DNA from: Geotalea sp. SG265
GTDB taxonomy: Bacteria > Desulfobacterota > Desulfuromonadia > Geobacterales > Geobacteraceae
Direction of reading: 5' to 3'
Length of the DNA: 64,000 bases
Assembly: GCF_022808985.1 (NCBI RefSeq)
Contig: NZ_JAKZFT010000002.1
Coordinates: forward strand, 62,001-126,000
Under the pieces are notes generated by a model. The model did not search any database. It was not told the DNA's origin and saw only the letters and a list, made by a program, of their open reading frames with translations. Each line of letters starts with the position of its first letter. Within the stretch, counting starts at the first letter, position 1. The position numbers and the translations under genes are program-made. Shown here one piece after another: positions 13,483 through 22,205 of this stretch.

Positions 13483-15539
13483 AGTTTCGCGAAGTCTGCT
13501 ATATCTCGAAAGAGACTTTTTATTTCATGCAAGAGCGCCAGTCGATTGTTTCTTACCTTTTCGTCCTCAGCCATGACCATGACCTTGTCGAAGAATTCAT
13601 CGACCGCCACTTTGAGTGTTGAAATCTGGGTCAGCGCCTCGAGGTAATTTCCTGCCGCAATATTTTCATTGATTCCATTGCGTATACTAAGGTAGGCACT
13701 GTATAACTGGCCTTCAGCTTTGTCCTCAAAAGCATCCTCAGAGACACCTATTACTACCACGGGGCCTTTAACAATATTGCTGACACGCTTAAATGCTGCT
13801 GCGAATGGTTCAAAATCGGGTCGATTCTTAAATTCAGACAGGGCTCGTATCCTCGAAGTGGTCTGGACAAGGTTATCAAAGGAAACAGCGACAACGGCCT
13901 CAACAACATCTGCGGGAAAACGATCCATCATTAAATTTACGAATCGCCCCTTGAAGAACTCAAGAACATCTCTATAAACATCACCTTCATCACGGGTTAG
14001 TTTAGTTTGAAGTAAATTAATAGCGGCTCTGATGAATTCGCTTAAAGAATCATTATATTTCTTTTCGATTATTATATTGATGATTCCCAAAGCAGACCGA
14101 CGTAAGGCATAGGGATCAGCCGAGCCAGTTGGAACAAGACCAACCCCAAAGCAACCACAGATGGTATCCATTTTATCAGCTAAGGAGAGAAAGGCCCCAA
14201 TATCGGAGGCAGGAAGTTCGCCACCTGCCTGAATAGGCAAGTAATGTTCGGCTATAGCATTTGCCACCTCAGCATCTTCTCCATCATGCAGTGCGTATTC
14301 TCGCCCCATGATGCCCTGTACTTCTGGAAATTCTCCGACCATCCCAGTAACCAAGTCAGCTTTACAAAGCTTCGCAGCCCTGCCTACTTTGTCTATGAAC
14401 AGCGCATCTCGTTTATGGGCTAGCCATTTTGCCAATTGCTTGAACCGCTCCATCTTTTCATAAGAGGTACCTAGTTTGGCTTGGTAAACGATGCTTTTCA
14501 ATGCCTCGACGCGCTTTTCCAGAGGGACCTTCTTGTCCTCCTCAAAGAAGAAGCGGGCATCGGAAAGACGGGCCCGCAGGACCCGCTCGTTTCCCTTGAC
14601 GACCACGGTGGGGTCTTCGGTCAGGGTGTTGTTGATGGTGATGAAGCCTGGCATAAGTTTGCCCGCTCCGTCCACCAGGGAGAAGTAACGCTGGTGCTCA
14701 CGCATAGAGGTGATCAGCACCTCCCGTGGTACGGCCAGAAAGTCGGCGGAGAAGGTGCCGTGAACGGCACTGGGGTATTCTACCAGATAAGTTACCTGCT
14801 CCAGCAGTCCCTCATCGGGGAGCACGTTTCCGCCGGCAGCTTTTGCTACTCGCTCGATTTCCCGGCGGATAATTTCCTTGCGCTTTTCCGGATCGGGGAT
14901 GACGAAGTGCCGCTCGCACTCCTCAAGGTAGTGACCGAAATCGCGGACCGGGAAGGGGGCGTTGGCCATGAAGCGATGGCCGCGGGACATGGAGCCGCTC
15001 TGGATATTGCCGAAGACGAATGGCACGACGGTGCCGTCAAAGAGGGCGACAATCCAGTGCATGGGGCGGGCGAAACGCACATCCTGGTCTCCCCAGCGCA
15101 TGGACTTCTTAAATGGAATAGCGTTGATCAGCCGGGGAAGGATCTCCACAAGCAGGCCTGCAGTGGCGACACCGATCTCTTTCTTTGTCACCGCCACGTA
15201 GTCCCCTTTTTCCGTGGCAACAATGGCCAGGGCAGAGGCATCCACCCCCTGACCGCGGGCAAAACCCTCCCCTGCCTTGGTGGGGGTACCGTCCGCGTTA
15301 AAGGCAACCTTCCTTGCCGGCCCCATTGTGGTAATTTCCGCGTCAGTCTGCTGCTCGGCAACATCTTTGACCACCAGGACAAGGCGGCGGGGCGTCGCCA
15401 TGGTCCTGACCTCGCCGAAGCCGATACGGGCGGTTTCCAGTTCTTTTCTGATCAGCCCTTCCATGTCGGCCATGGCCTTGGGCAGGAAGCCGGCTGGGAT
15501 TTCCTCAGTCCCGATTTCAAGGAATAACTCTTTTGCCAT
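13473..15539 (-). CDS. glyS: Glycyl-tRNA synthetase beta subunit
   Basis: The 688-residue beta chain of the bacterial (alpha2beta2) glycyl-tRNA synthetase needed for tRNA-Gly recognition and charging. Diagnostic segments are the LFLEIGTEEIPAGFLP start, MRWGDQDVRFARP.HWIVALF, EHQRYF and the HD-like region GIMGREYALHDGE. The C-terminus is the DALR-like anticodon-binding part. The start overlaps the glyQ stop (TAATG). The 3' part of the gene (about 13,470-14,480) is strikingly AT-rich compared with the 5' part, although the protein is uninterrupted, which suggests a recombined segment. It ends inside its own terminator. Confidence 0.97.
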   Translation of the reverse strand: MAKELFLEIGTEEIPAGFLPKAMADMEGLIRKELETARIGFGEVRTMATPRRLVLVVKDVAEQQTDAEITTMGPARKVAFNADGTPTKAGEGFARGQGVDASALAIVATEKGDYVAVTKKEIGVATAGLLVEILPRLINAIPFKKSMRWGDQDVRFARPMHWIVALFDGTVVPFVFGNIQSGSMSRGHRFMANAPFPVRDFGHYLEECERHFVIPDPEKRKEIIRREIERVAKAAGGNVLPDEGLLEQVTYLVEYPSAVHGTFSADFLAVPREVLITSMREHQRYFSLVDGAGKLMPGFITINNTLTEDPTVVVKGNERVLRARLSDARFFFEEDKKVPLEKRVEALKSIVYQAKLGTSYEKMERFKQLAKWLAHKRDALFIDKVGRAAKLCKADLVTGMVGEFPEVQGIMGREYALHDGEDAEVANAIAEHYLPIQAGGELPASDIGAFLSLADKMDTICGCFGVGLVPTGSADPYALRRSALGIINIIIEKKYNDSLSEFIRAAINLLQTKLTRDEGDVYRDVLEFFKGRFVNLMMDRFPADVVEAVVAVSFDNLVQTTSRIRALSEFKNRPDFEPFAAAFKRVSNIVKGPVVVIGVSEDAFEDKAEGQLYSAYLSIRNGINENIAAGNYLEALTQISTLKVAVDEFFDKVMVMAEDEKVRNNRLALLHEIKSLFRDIADFAKLTA

Positions 15540-16417
15540 TAGCGGCCTCCTTTCAAAAGCGGGAATCCGAGCCGCTCACGCATCTGCATGTACCCCTCGG
15601 CACAGAGCCTGGCCACGTTACGCACCTTGCCGATATAGGAGGCGCGCTCGGTGACGGAAATGGCACCCCGCGCATCAAGCAGATTGAAGGTATGGGAACA
15701 TTTCATGACATAGTCGTAGGCAGGCAAGACCAGCCCCTTCTCCACCAGGCGGATGCACTCCTTCTCGTACATTTTGAAGAGCTGGAGGAGCATCTCCACA
15801 TCCGCTTCCTCGAAATTGTAGGTGGAAAATTCCACCTCGCTTTCATGGTGGATGTCGCCGTACTTGACCCCCTTCACCCACTCCAGGTCGTAGACATTGT
15901 CCACCCCCTGCAGGTACATGGCGATCCGCTCGCAGCCGTAGGTAATTTCGGACGACACCGGTTTCAGGTCAATGCCCCCTGCCTGCTGGAAATAGGTGAA
16001 CTGGGTAATTTCCATGCCGTCCAGCCAGACCTCCCAGCCAAGCCCCCAGGCACCAAGGGTCGGCGACTCCCAATCGTCCTCCACGAAGCGAATGTCATGC
16101 TGGTTGGGATTGATGCCGAAGGAGCGGAGTGAATCCAGGTACAGGTCTAGGATGTTCATAGGGGAGGGTTTCATGATGACCTGGAACTGGTAGTAATGCT
16201 GCAAACGGTTGGGATTCTCACCATAGCGGCCGTCCGTGGGCCGTCGGGAGGGCTCCACGTAAGCCACGTTCCAGGGCTCCGGCCCCAGCACCCGAAGAAA
16301 GGTGGCGGGATTGAAGGTTCCAGCACCCTTTTCGCAGTCATAGGGCTGCTGAATGACGCACCCCTGCCCTGCCCAGTATCCCTGAAGGGAAAGAATAAGA
16401 TCCTGAAAGGTCAGCAC
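15539..16417 (-). CDS. glyQ: Glycyl-tRNA synthetase alpha subunit
   Basis: The catalytic class II alpha chain, 292 residues from GTG 16417. The start is chosen because the family begins (M)[14 protein letters not shown] and GAGGAGGT stands five bases upstream; a GTG at 16435 would place the RBS inside the gene. Motifs: [44 protein letters not shown] (in part), [16 protein letters not shown]. It activates glycine and, with GlyS, charges tRNA-Gly. Stop and glyS start overlap by one base, so the two are translationally coupled. The upstream region is AT-rich. Confidence 0.97.
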   Translation of the reverse strand: MLTFQDLILSLQGYWAGQGCVIQQPYDCEKGAGTFNPATFLRVLGPEPWNVAYVEPSRRPTDGRYGENPNRLQHYYQFQVIMKPSPMNILDLYLDSLRSFGINPNQHDIRFVEDDWESPTLGAWGLGWEVWLDGMEITQFTYFQQAGGIDLKPVSSEITYGCERIAMYLQGVDNVYDLEWVKGVKYGDIHHESEVEFSTYNFEEADVEMLLQLFKMYEKECIRLVEKGLVLPAYDYVMKCSHTFNLLDARGAISVTERASYIGKVRNVARLCAEGYMQMRERLGFPLLKGGR

Positions 16418-16579
16418 ACTACCTCCTCGGCGCACAACGGAATTCTATTTTAATCTGTGTAAAAGCGGATTTGATGGCAGTGAAAAAAGTATACTGTATA
16501 CAGCAGGTTAGACGCGGTAGCTTACAATTTAAATGCCCTAGTGTCAAGGATTATCGGTGCTTGATTAAAGGGCAGCATC

Positions 16580-16609
16580 TTGATTTTACCAGCCATTTTT
16601 CCCTATACT
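16580..16609 (+). promoter_or_regulatory. Putative sigma70 promoter of mutM
   Basis: TTGATT (16580-16585) and TATACT (16604-16609) with an 18-base spacer, 31 bases before the mutM ATG. The surrounding 16440-16640 region is AT-rich and also holds a GTATACTGTATAC palindrome (about 16490-16502) of unknown meaning. Confidence 0.5.
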
Positions 16610-16640
16610 CGTTTTTCATTCAGTTGAGGAATTTTGCGCC

Positions 16641-17456
16641 ATGCCCGAACTTCCCGAAGTGGAAACCATACGCAGCCAGGTGATGCCGCACCTGGTTGGT
16701 AGAAAGATCGTCCGCGCCGTTGTCCGGACCTTAAAGCTGCGCCACCATATTCCCCCGGATCTGAATGCGCTTGTGGCAGGACAAGAGATCATCTCCCTGG
16801 ATAGGCGGGGCAAGTATCTCCTCTTGCGCTGCACGCGGGGAACGATCATCGTTCACCTGGGGATGACGGGAACCCTCTTCGTCGCCCCCACCGGTATTCC
16901 GGCCGCAAAGCACGATCATCTCGACCTGGAGCTGGATGATGGTTACCTGCTGCGCTTCAGGGACCCCCGCCGCTTCGGCACCATAGCCTGGACAACAGAT
17001 TCCCCCCTTGAACATCCACTACTTGCCCTCCACGGACCGGAACCGTTGGGAAATGCTTTCAGCGGCGGTTATCTCCTGGAAAAATCGGCAAGAAGAAAGA
17101 TCCCCGTAAAGCAGCTACTCATGGACCAGCAAGTCGTCGCGGGCATCGGCAACATTTATGCCGGCGAAGCCCTCTTCCGCGCCGGCATCCGCCCACAGAC
17201 CCCTGCCAGCAGTTTGTCCCGAGATCGCTGCTACTCTCTGGCGCAAGCCATCAGGGAAGTAATTGCGGAGGCTGTAAAAGCCGGCAAGGAAAGCATTACC
17301 GGTACCGTCACCGGTGATGCCCCCTCCGGCTACTTTCCCTACCGCTTCCAGGTCTACGGCCGGGGCGGATTGCCCTGTTTACGCTGTGGAACGGCTGTCG
17401 AGACTATCCGCCTGGGGGGAAGGTCCACCTATTTTTGCCCCCATTGCCAGAAATAG
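16641..17456 (+). CDS. mutM: Formamidopyrimidine-DNA glycosylase
   Basis: A 271-residue bifunctional glycosylase/AP lyase that removes 8-oxoguanine and formamidopyrimidines. The N-terminus MPELPEVETI supplies the catalytic Pro2 and Glu3 after Met removal. The helix-two-turn-helix region shows VVAGIGNIYAGEALF, and a C-terminal zinc finger has CLRCG and CPHCQ cysteine pairs near residues 245-270. Length is typical. GAGGA precedes the ATG. It is monocistronic, between its promoter at 16580 and a shared terminator at 17457-17490. Confidence 0.97.
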   Translation: MPELPEVETIRSQVMPHLVGRKIVRAVVRTLKLRHHIPPDLNALVAGQEIISLDRRGKYLLLRCTRGTIIVHLGMTGTLFVAPTGIPAAKHDHLDLELDDGYLLRFRDPRRFGTIAWTTDSPLEHPLLALHGPEPLGNAFSGGYLLEKSARRKIPVKQLLMDQQVVAGIGNIYAGEALFRAGIRPQTPASSLSRDRCYSLAQAIREVIAEAVKAGKESITGTVTGDAPSGYFPYRFQVYGRGGLPCLRCGTAVETIRLGGRSTYFCPHCQK

Positions 17457-17490
17457 AAAAAGGCGGCCGGATTTCCCGTGCCGCCTTTTT
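17457..17490. terminator. Bidirectional terminator between convergent mutM and rplI
   Basis: AAAAAGGCGG (17457-17466) and CCGCCTTTTT (17481-17490) form a 10-bp stem around a 14-base loop, beginning just after the mutM stop. It serves mutM on the plus strand and rplI on the minus strand. Confidence 0.88.
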
Positions 17491-17510
17491 AATAGGACCA
17501 ACTCGCCTGA

Positions 17511-17954
17511 TTATGCCTTGGTAATGGTCACCTTGAGGGTGGCGTTCACCTCGGGGTGAATCCTGACAATGGCAGTGAAGTCGCCAAGCTGCTTTATCGG
17601 TTCGGCAAGAACGATCTTCTTGCGGTCGATCTCGATCCCTTGGGCCTTGAGGTTCTCAGCAAGTTCCATGTTGGTGACGGCGCCGAAGAGTTTCCCTTCT
17701 TCGCCAGCCTGATGGCTGAGGGAAAGGGAGATGCCTTCGATTTTTGCCGCCAGGGCTCTTGCCTGCTCCAATACTTTATTCTTCTTGTATTCCAGATGCT
17801 TCTTGGCATGCTCCAGCGCCTTGGCGTTCTTGGTGGTTGCTTCCAGGGCAAGACCTTTGGGAAGCAGGTAGTTGCGGGCATAGCCGGGGGCAACCTTGAC
17901 GATGTCGCCAATGTGGCCCAGATTGTCCAGATTTTCCTTGAGAATGACCTTCAT
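17511..17954 (-). CDS. rplI: Ribosomal protein bL9
   Basis: A 147-residue 50S protein. The N-terminal rRNA-binding domain begins MKVILKENLDNLGHIGDIV and contains VAPGYARNYLLPKGLA. A long connecting helix with alternating charges (about 48-78) leads to the C-terminal domain with GKLFGAVTN. It binds 23S rRNA near the L1 stalk. It is the last gene of the rpsF-rpsR-yybS-rplI operon. RBS GGAGG lies seven bases before ATG 17954. Confidence 0.98.
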   Translation of the reverse strand: MKVILKENLDNLGHIGDIVKVAPGYARNYLLPKGLALEATTKNAKALEHAKKHLEYKKNKVLEQARALAAKIEGISLSLSHQAGEEGKLFGAVTNMELAENLKAQGIEIDRKKIVLAEPIKQLGDFTAIVRIHPEVNATLKVTITKA

Positions 17955-17975
17955 GTTTTTCCTCCTAGCCTGAAT

Positions 17976-18917
17976 TTACAGGTTTTCCTTGTTTTTTGTG
18001 GTGCGAAAGTCGCCCCATAAATCGAATATACCCAATGCTGCCACCGCCAACGTCAGAAACGGCTGCAGGGAAAGCAGCAGGTAAAATATGAGTCTTACAA
18101 AAAACGGTACGGCAAAACGCTCGAAGGCGTAAAGCATCACCGCCATCCCCTGGATGAAATAGGCTGAGAGGGTGACGATCAGCAGATTGAGGGCCGGCAG
18201 CTTTACCATGCCGTTGTCGATCAGCATGGCAAACCCGGCGGCAATCAAAACCCAGACCAACTGGTCCGGGTTTTTGAATTTCTTGAAGTCCCCCAGGTAG
18301 AGGGGCAGCGCCCCCCGGATTGCCAGCCGTTTCAGAACCAGGATATTGATGCCGGCGATGAAACCGAGGCTCACCGTAATGAGCGAGGGATAGGTCCTGG
18401 TAATGAAATCGCCCGCCTGCTCCATTGACTGGCGCAGAGTCTTGAGCTCGTCCGCCCCCACACCGGCCTTGCCGTAAAGGGAGGCAGTCTGGGAAATGCT
18501 GTTGTGTATTCCCTTGACCACCTGCTGGTGAATGTTGCCTCCGGTGGTCAGCGAGAATACAACCGCAGCAGCCGCCATGACGACGACATTGATGGCTACC
18601 GCATAAACAATGGACCTGCTCCCCCCCTTGTTGCGGGAGAGAAATTCGGCTACCGCCACGGTAATGATCCCGCACTGGAGTATATAGACCACAACGGAAG
18701 CCGGATCGTACGCAGCCAGTACCGCCAAGGAAACAGCGGCTATCCCGTAGCCTACCGCTCTACCCCCCTTGAGGAAATAGAAAATGCCCGGCGCGGGGGC
18801 CAGAAGCCCCGGGAGCAGGCCGAAAAGCGGCAGGGTGAGGTAGGCGAGGAAGAGCGCCAGGGTTATGACGCTCCCCTTGACAATATCCAATGCAGTCCCC
18901 GATACGGGAAGCTTCAT
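17976..18917 (-). CDS. YybS-family (DUF2232) polytopic membrane protein
   Basis: A 313-residue inner-membrane protein with about eight hydrophobic segments. These include residues 13-45, a short pair at 50-70, 72-92, 105-127 and four in the C-terminal half with LIAAGFAMLIDNGMVKLPALNLLIV. The family (DUF2232/YybS) is often encoded among rpsF, rpsR and rplI, exactly as here. Some members resemble S-component-like folds, but no function is settled. The start ATG 18917 follows TAGGTTTAA. It is positioned 12 bases after rpsR and 21 bases before rplI. Confidence 0.85.
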   Translation of the reverse strand: MKLPVSGTALDIVKGSVITLALFLAYLTLPLFGLLPGLLAPAPGIFYFLKGGRAVGYGIAAVSLAVLAAYDPASVVVYILQCGIITVAVAEFLSRNKGGSRSIVYAVAINVVVMAAAAVVFSLTTGGNIHQQVVKGIHNSISQTASLYGKAGVGADELKTLRQSMEQAGDFITRTYPSLITVSLGFIAGINILVLKRLAIRGALPLYLGDFKKFKNPDQLVWVLIAAGFAMLIDNGMVKLPALNLLIVTLSAYFIQGMAVMLYAFERFAVPFFVRLIFYLLLSLQPFLTLAVAALGIFDLWGDFRTTKNKENL

Positions 18918-18929
18918 TTAAACCTACCG

Positions 18930-19205
18930 TTACTGGGCTGCATGGCTGCCGGCAATGGGCAGCAGTGCGATGTTTCTGGCGCGCTTGATCGCTTCGGTGA
19001 TCTCACGCTGATGCTTGGCGCAGTTGCCGGAGATCCTTCTCGGAATGATCTTGCCACGCTCGCTGATGAAGTAGCGGAGGGTACGCGGGTCCTTATAGTC
19101 GATGGTTACCTGCTTGTCCGCACAGAAGCGGCACACCTTACGCCGCTGAAAAGGTCTCTTTTTGCGGGGACCAGTGCTTCTCTGGGGTGCTCTTTCGTCG
19201 CTCAT
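18930..19205 (-). CDS. rpsR: Ribosomal protein bS18
   Basis: A 91-residue 30S protein that binds 16S rRNA with S6. The core [26 protein letters not shown] is diagnostic. The N-terminal basic extension and the cysteines KVCRFC plus a downstream C-A-K-H-Q form the zinc-type (C+) variant. The C-terminus continues after ALLPI by seven residues. GAGGAGG precedes ATG 19205. It starts three bases after rpsF; there is no ssb between them, unlike in many other bacteria. Confidence 0.98.
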   Translation of the reverse strand: MSDERAPQRSTGPRKKRPFQRRKVCRFCADKQVTIDYKDPRTLRYFISERGKIIPRRISGNCAKHQREITEAIKRARNIALLPIAGSHAAQ

Positions 19206-19208
19206 CTA

Positions 19209-19595
19209 TTATTCCTCCTCGCTTTTCGTTTCTGCTTTGGCTTCGGGAGCGGCCTCGACAGGCTCTTCCTCGGCAACCTTGGCAGGAATGGCGGCAGCAG
19301 CCGGAGCTTCCTTCTCCAGCTTGACGCTCTGATACCTGATGACCTTGTCGTTCAGTCTCAGGCGCCGCTCAAGCTCGGCGATCAACGCTGCATCGCCGTC
19401 GAAACGGAGATAATAGTAGCGACCACGGGCAAACTTCTCGATCGGGTAGGCAAGCTTCCTTGCGCCCCAATCTTCCAGCCTTTTCAGTTCGCCCTTCATG
19501 CTGGCGATGACTTCCTGAACCCTGGCGGAGATGCCTTTCAGCTCTTCTTCACCGAGGTCCGGCTGGACGATGAAAATGGTTTCATACATCCTCAT
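19209..19595 (-). CDS. rpsF: Ribosomal protein bS6
   Basis: A 128-residue 30S protein. It starts MRMYETIFIVQPDLGEEE and contains WGARKLAYPIEKFARGRYYYLRFDG, both characteristic, followed by an Ala/Glu-rich acidic tail (about 100-128) that is probably disordered. It binds the 16S platform with S18. It is first gene of the rpsF operon, with promoter at 19683-19711 and RBS GAGGAGG. Confidence 0.98.
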   Translation of the reverse strand: MRMYETIFIVQPDLGEEELKGISARVQEVIASMKGELKRLEDWGARKLAYPIEKFARGRYYYLRFDGDAALIAELERRLRLNDKVIRYQSVKLEKEAPAAAAIPAKVAEEEPVEAAPEAKAETKSEEE

Positions 19596-19682
19596 TGGTA
19601 CTTCCTCCTCACGGTTAATTTAGCCCCGGACCAACCCGGAGCAAGGAGATACGGCACAAAGGCCGCTCTTTGGAAACTGAAA

Positions 19683-19711
19683 TTTTTACTACAGTTTATT
19701 CGACAATTCAA
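19683..19711 (-). promoter_or_regulatory. Putative promoter of the rpsF operon
   Basis: On the minus strand TTGAAT (19706-19711) and TAAAAA (19683-19688) are 17 bases apart, in an AT-rich stretch. It predicts a leader of about 80 nt that ends at the rpsF RBS. Confidence 0.5.
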
Positions 19712-19739
19712 GGTTTTTCTTCCACACGCACCCAGGTGC

Positions 19740-19857
19740 AGGAGCGCGGATTTTTCGCTAGGGCAAGGAAGTCAAGGGATCGCGCGGAGGCGTATACCAG
19801 TACGCCGCACAAGGAGACCCGAAGATTAACGCCGCCAGGCGCAAAAGTCGCGCTCCT
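19740..19857. repeat. 118-bp imperfect inverted-repeat element with internal hairpin
   Basis: AGGAGCGCG (19740) begins, and CGCGCTCCT (to 19857) ends, an element whose outer arms extend about 19 bases with a few mismatches (outer GATTTTTCGC against GCGCAAAAGTC). Inside lies GGCGTA-TACCAG-TACGCC near 19790-19808. It occupies nearly the whole space between the ychF stop (19860) and the rpsF promoter. It looks like a dispersed non-coding repeat family of Geobacter-type genomes, but copy number cannot be tested in this window; no second copy was seen. Confidence 0.6.
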
Positions 19858-19859
19858 CC

Positions 19860-20954
19860 TTAGACGTTGAAGCGGAAGTGCATTACGTCCCCGTCCTGCA
19901 CTACATACTCCTTCCCCTCCAGCCGCATCAGTCCTTTTTCCTTTGCCCCGGCCTCGCCGCCGGCTGCAATAAAATCCTTGTAGGCGATCACCTCGGCCCG
20001 AATGAAACCCTTCTCGAAGTCGGAGTGAATGACGCCGGCCGCCTGGGGAGCCTTGGTACCGCGGGTAATGGTCCAGGCACGGACCTCCTTGACCCCGGCG
20101 GTGAAATAGGTAATGAGGCCCAAAAGCTCATAACCGGAACGGATCAACCGGTCGAGCCCCGACTCCTTCAGCCCCATCTCGGCAAGAAAGGCTTCCTTCT
20201 CCTCGCCGTCCAGCTCGGCAATCTCCGATTCGATGCGACCGCAGATGTTGACGACCTTGGCCCCTTCCTTAGCGGCCAACTCCTGCACCTGGGCGACAAA
20301 GGGATGCTTGCCGTCCAGATCATCTTCGGAAACATTAGCCACGTAAAGCACCGGCTTGTCGGTCAGCAAGTGAAGCTCATAGAGCCACTGTTTTTCATCG
20401 TCGCTCGTTACTGCTTCCTGGGGCCTTTTACCTTGCTCAACGGCAGTCTTCAGCCGTTGGTAAAAATCAGCCTCATCCTTCACTTTCTTATCGCCGCTTT
20501 TAGCCAGCTTTTCCACCCGCACCAGCTTCTTTTCCACGCTGTCCAGGTCCGCAAGCCCCAGCTCCGTCTTGATCACCTCGATATCGTTGATGGGATTGAC
20601 TCCGCCGCTCACATGGACGACATTTTCGTCCTCAAAGCAACGGACCACATGGACGATGGCATCAACCGAGCGGATGTGGCCGAGAAACTTGTTGCCCAGC
20701 CCTTCCCCCTGGCTTGCCCCCTTGACCAGACCGGCAATATCGAGAAATTCGATGGTGGTCGGCAGAATCCGCTCGGGATGTACGATTTCCGCCAGTTTTT
20801 TCATCCGCTCGTCTGGAACCTGGACGATCCCCACGTTGGGATCAATGGTGCAGAAGGGATAGTTGGCCGATTCGGCACCGGCCGACGTCAGCGCGTTGAA
20901 GATGGTGGACTTCCCCACATTGGGGAGGCCGACTATGCCGCAGTTGAAACCCAT
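19860..20954 (-). CDS. ychF: YchF/OLA1-type ribosome-associated ATPase
   Basis: A 364-residue OBG-family P-loop protein. Motifs: G1 GLPNVGKST (residues 8-16), G3 [17 protein letters not shown], and NVSE in place of the NKxD guanine specificity motif, which explains the ATP preference known for the family. A coiled-coil lies at about 125-200 and a C-terminal TGS domain ends [17 protein letters not shown]. It is involved in translation and stress response. It is the last gene of the ispE...pth-ychF run, 13 bases after pth. RBS AGAGGT precedes ATG 20954. Confidence 0.98.
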   Translation of the reverse strand: MGFNCGIVGLPNVGKSTIFNALTSAGAESANYPFCTIDPNVGIVQVPDERMKKLAEIVHPERILPTTIEFLDIAGLVKGASQGEGLGNKFLGHIRSVDAIVHVVRCFEDENVVHVSGGVNPINDIEVIKTELGLADLDSVEKKLVRVEKLAKSGDKKVKDEADFYQRLKTAVEQGKRPQEAVTSDDEKQWLYELHLLTDKPVLYVANVSEDDLDGKHPFVAQVQELAAKEGAKVVNICGRIESEIAELDGEEKEAFLAEMGLKESGLDRLIRSGYELLGLITYFTAGVKEVRAWTITRGTKAPQAAGVIHSDFEKGFIRAEVIAYKDFIAAGGEAGAKEKGLMRLEGKEYVVQDGDVMHFRFNV

Positions 20955-20967
20955 GGTGTACCTCTAT

Positions 20968-21543
20968 TTAAATCAGATCTCTGTTGTTATACAGACTCAT
21001 GGTTTTGGGCAGCCCCTCTTTGGCCAGCATTTCCAGCAGATCGACGACGCCGTCCAGAAGCCTGGGCAATGCCGTCAGTTCTTCAGGGGGGAAATTGTTG
21101 AGAACGTAATTGACCACGTCCCCGTGGACCGGCCTGCCGATGCCGATGCGGACCCTGATGAAATCGCCGCTGCCCAATTCCTGGGTGAGGGAACGCAGGC
21201 CGTTATGGCCGGCATGCCCCCCTCCCTGTTTCAGTTTGACCCGGCCAAAGGGGATATCCAGATCGTCGTGGATGACAATGAGGTCGTGTGGTGAAAGCTT
21301 GTGAAATCGGATTGCTTCGGCGGCGGAACGGCCGGACAGGTTCATGAAGGTCTGAGGCTTGAGAAGAATCAGCTTCTCCCCCAGCCAGTTTCCTTCTCCG
21401 CAAAGGCCTGAAAAGCTTTTCTTCGAGACGGCGATACCAGCCAGGTAAGAAAGGCGGTCTAAAACCATGAAACCCGCGTTGTGGCGGGTCCATTGGTATT
21501 TTGGGCCGGGGTTCCCCAGCCCAACAATAAGTTTTACAGCCAT
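20968..21543 (-). CDS. pth: Peptidyl-tRNA hydrolase
   Basis: A 191-residue enzyme that cleaves peptidyl-tRNA dropped from ribosomes. Hallmarks are LIVGLGNPG.KY..TRHNAGF, where the His of HNAG is catalytic (near residue 21), FMNLSG, DDLD(I)PFG and GGGHAGHNGLRS. The length matches the family. It is encoded between rplY and ychF on the minus strand in the usual Geobacter-like order. The RBS before ATG 21543 is weak. Confidence 0.98.
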   Translation of the reverse strand: MAVKLIVGLGNPGPKYQWTRHNAGFMVLDRLSYLAGIAVSKKSFSGLCGEGNWLGEKLILLKPQTFMNLSGRSAAEAIRFHKLSPHDLIVIHDDLDIPFGRVKLKQGGGHAGHNGLRSLTQELGSGDFIRVRIGIGRPVHGDVVNYVLNNFPPEELTALPRLLDGVVDLLEMLAKEGLPKTMSLYNNRDLI

Positions 21544-21561
21544 ATCTACACCAGAAGCTGA

Positions 21562-22158
21562 TTAAGCTTCTGCAACCGGAGCAGCAGCCTCTTCTTCCTT
21601 GGCCCTGCCGAGGACGCTGACGATTGCTGCCTTGGGGTCACCGAGGACCTTGAGGCCAGGCAGTTCTTTGAGGTCGCCGATGTGAATGGAGTGACCAAGA
21701 GCCACGCCGGTCACATCCACGTCCAGGTGCTCGGGTATGTGGGATGGCAGACACTCTATTTCGATTTCATGCAGGGCAAAGTCGAGAAGGCCCCCTTCCT
21801 TGACACCCACGGCGCTACCGACCAGATTGATCGGCACCTTGACCTTGACCTTATCGGCAAGGTTGATCTTGTGCAGGTCCACATGCAGGGGTGTGCCTTT
21901 CAGGCTGTCCTGGAGCAGGTCGGCAACGATGACCATCTGGCCGTCAAGGCTTCCGCCCCCTTTCAGGGTCAGAATGTGGTTGCGCCCACCTTCACCGGCA
22001 ATGGCACTGCTCAACTCTTTGATTTTCAGGGACACGGAAACGGAATCGATCCCTTTTCCATAGACAACGCCCGGGAGAGACTCGTTTCTCCGCAGCTGGC
22101 GGGAAATGCCCTTGCCGGTCTTGCTTCTCAACTCGATGTTCAATACCCTCTGGTCCAT
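21562..22158 (-). CDS. rplY: Ribosomal protein bL25 (Ctc/TL5 long form)
   Basis: A 198-residue 5S rRNA-binding protein of the long Ctc/TL5 type. The N-terminal L25 domain (about 1-92) contains [24 protein letters not shown] and [17 protein letters not shown]. The C-terminal beta domain (about 95-185) shows [20 protein letters not shown]. The tail is Ala/Glu-rich. It is involved in general stress as well as ribosome function. It lies between prs and pth, as in many bacteria. Confidence 0.97.
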   Translation of the reverse strand: MDQRVLNIELRSKTGKGISRQLRRNESLPGVVYGKGIDSVSVSLKIKELSSAIAGEGGRNHILTLKGGGSLDGQMVIVADLLQDSLKGTPLHVDLHKINLADKVKVKVPINLVGSAVGVKEGGLLDFALHEIEIECLPSHIPEHLDVDVTGVALGHSIHIGDLKELPGLKVLGDPKAAIVSVLGRAKEEEAAAPVAEA

Positions 22159-22205
22159 ACATCCTCCGATGTTGACATTTTAATTTATATGCAGCCGCTG
22201 CGCTC

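Noticed and set aside
16490-16502. GTATACTGTATAC palindrome as a LexA or other regulator box upstream of mutM
   Set aside because: It does not match a known LexA spacing and lies in AT-rich sequence where GTATAC can recur by chance. It is noted only in the mutM promoter entry.
18504-19829. Long open frame antisense to yybS, rpsR and rpsF
   Set aside because: It covers three convincing genes on the other strand and shows no family features.
19670-19870. A 66-codon plus-strand frame across the gap between rpsF and ychF
   Set aside because: It runs through the inverted-repeat element and the rpsF promoter, has no credible RBS or family, and its composition is that of the repeat, so it is not a gene.
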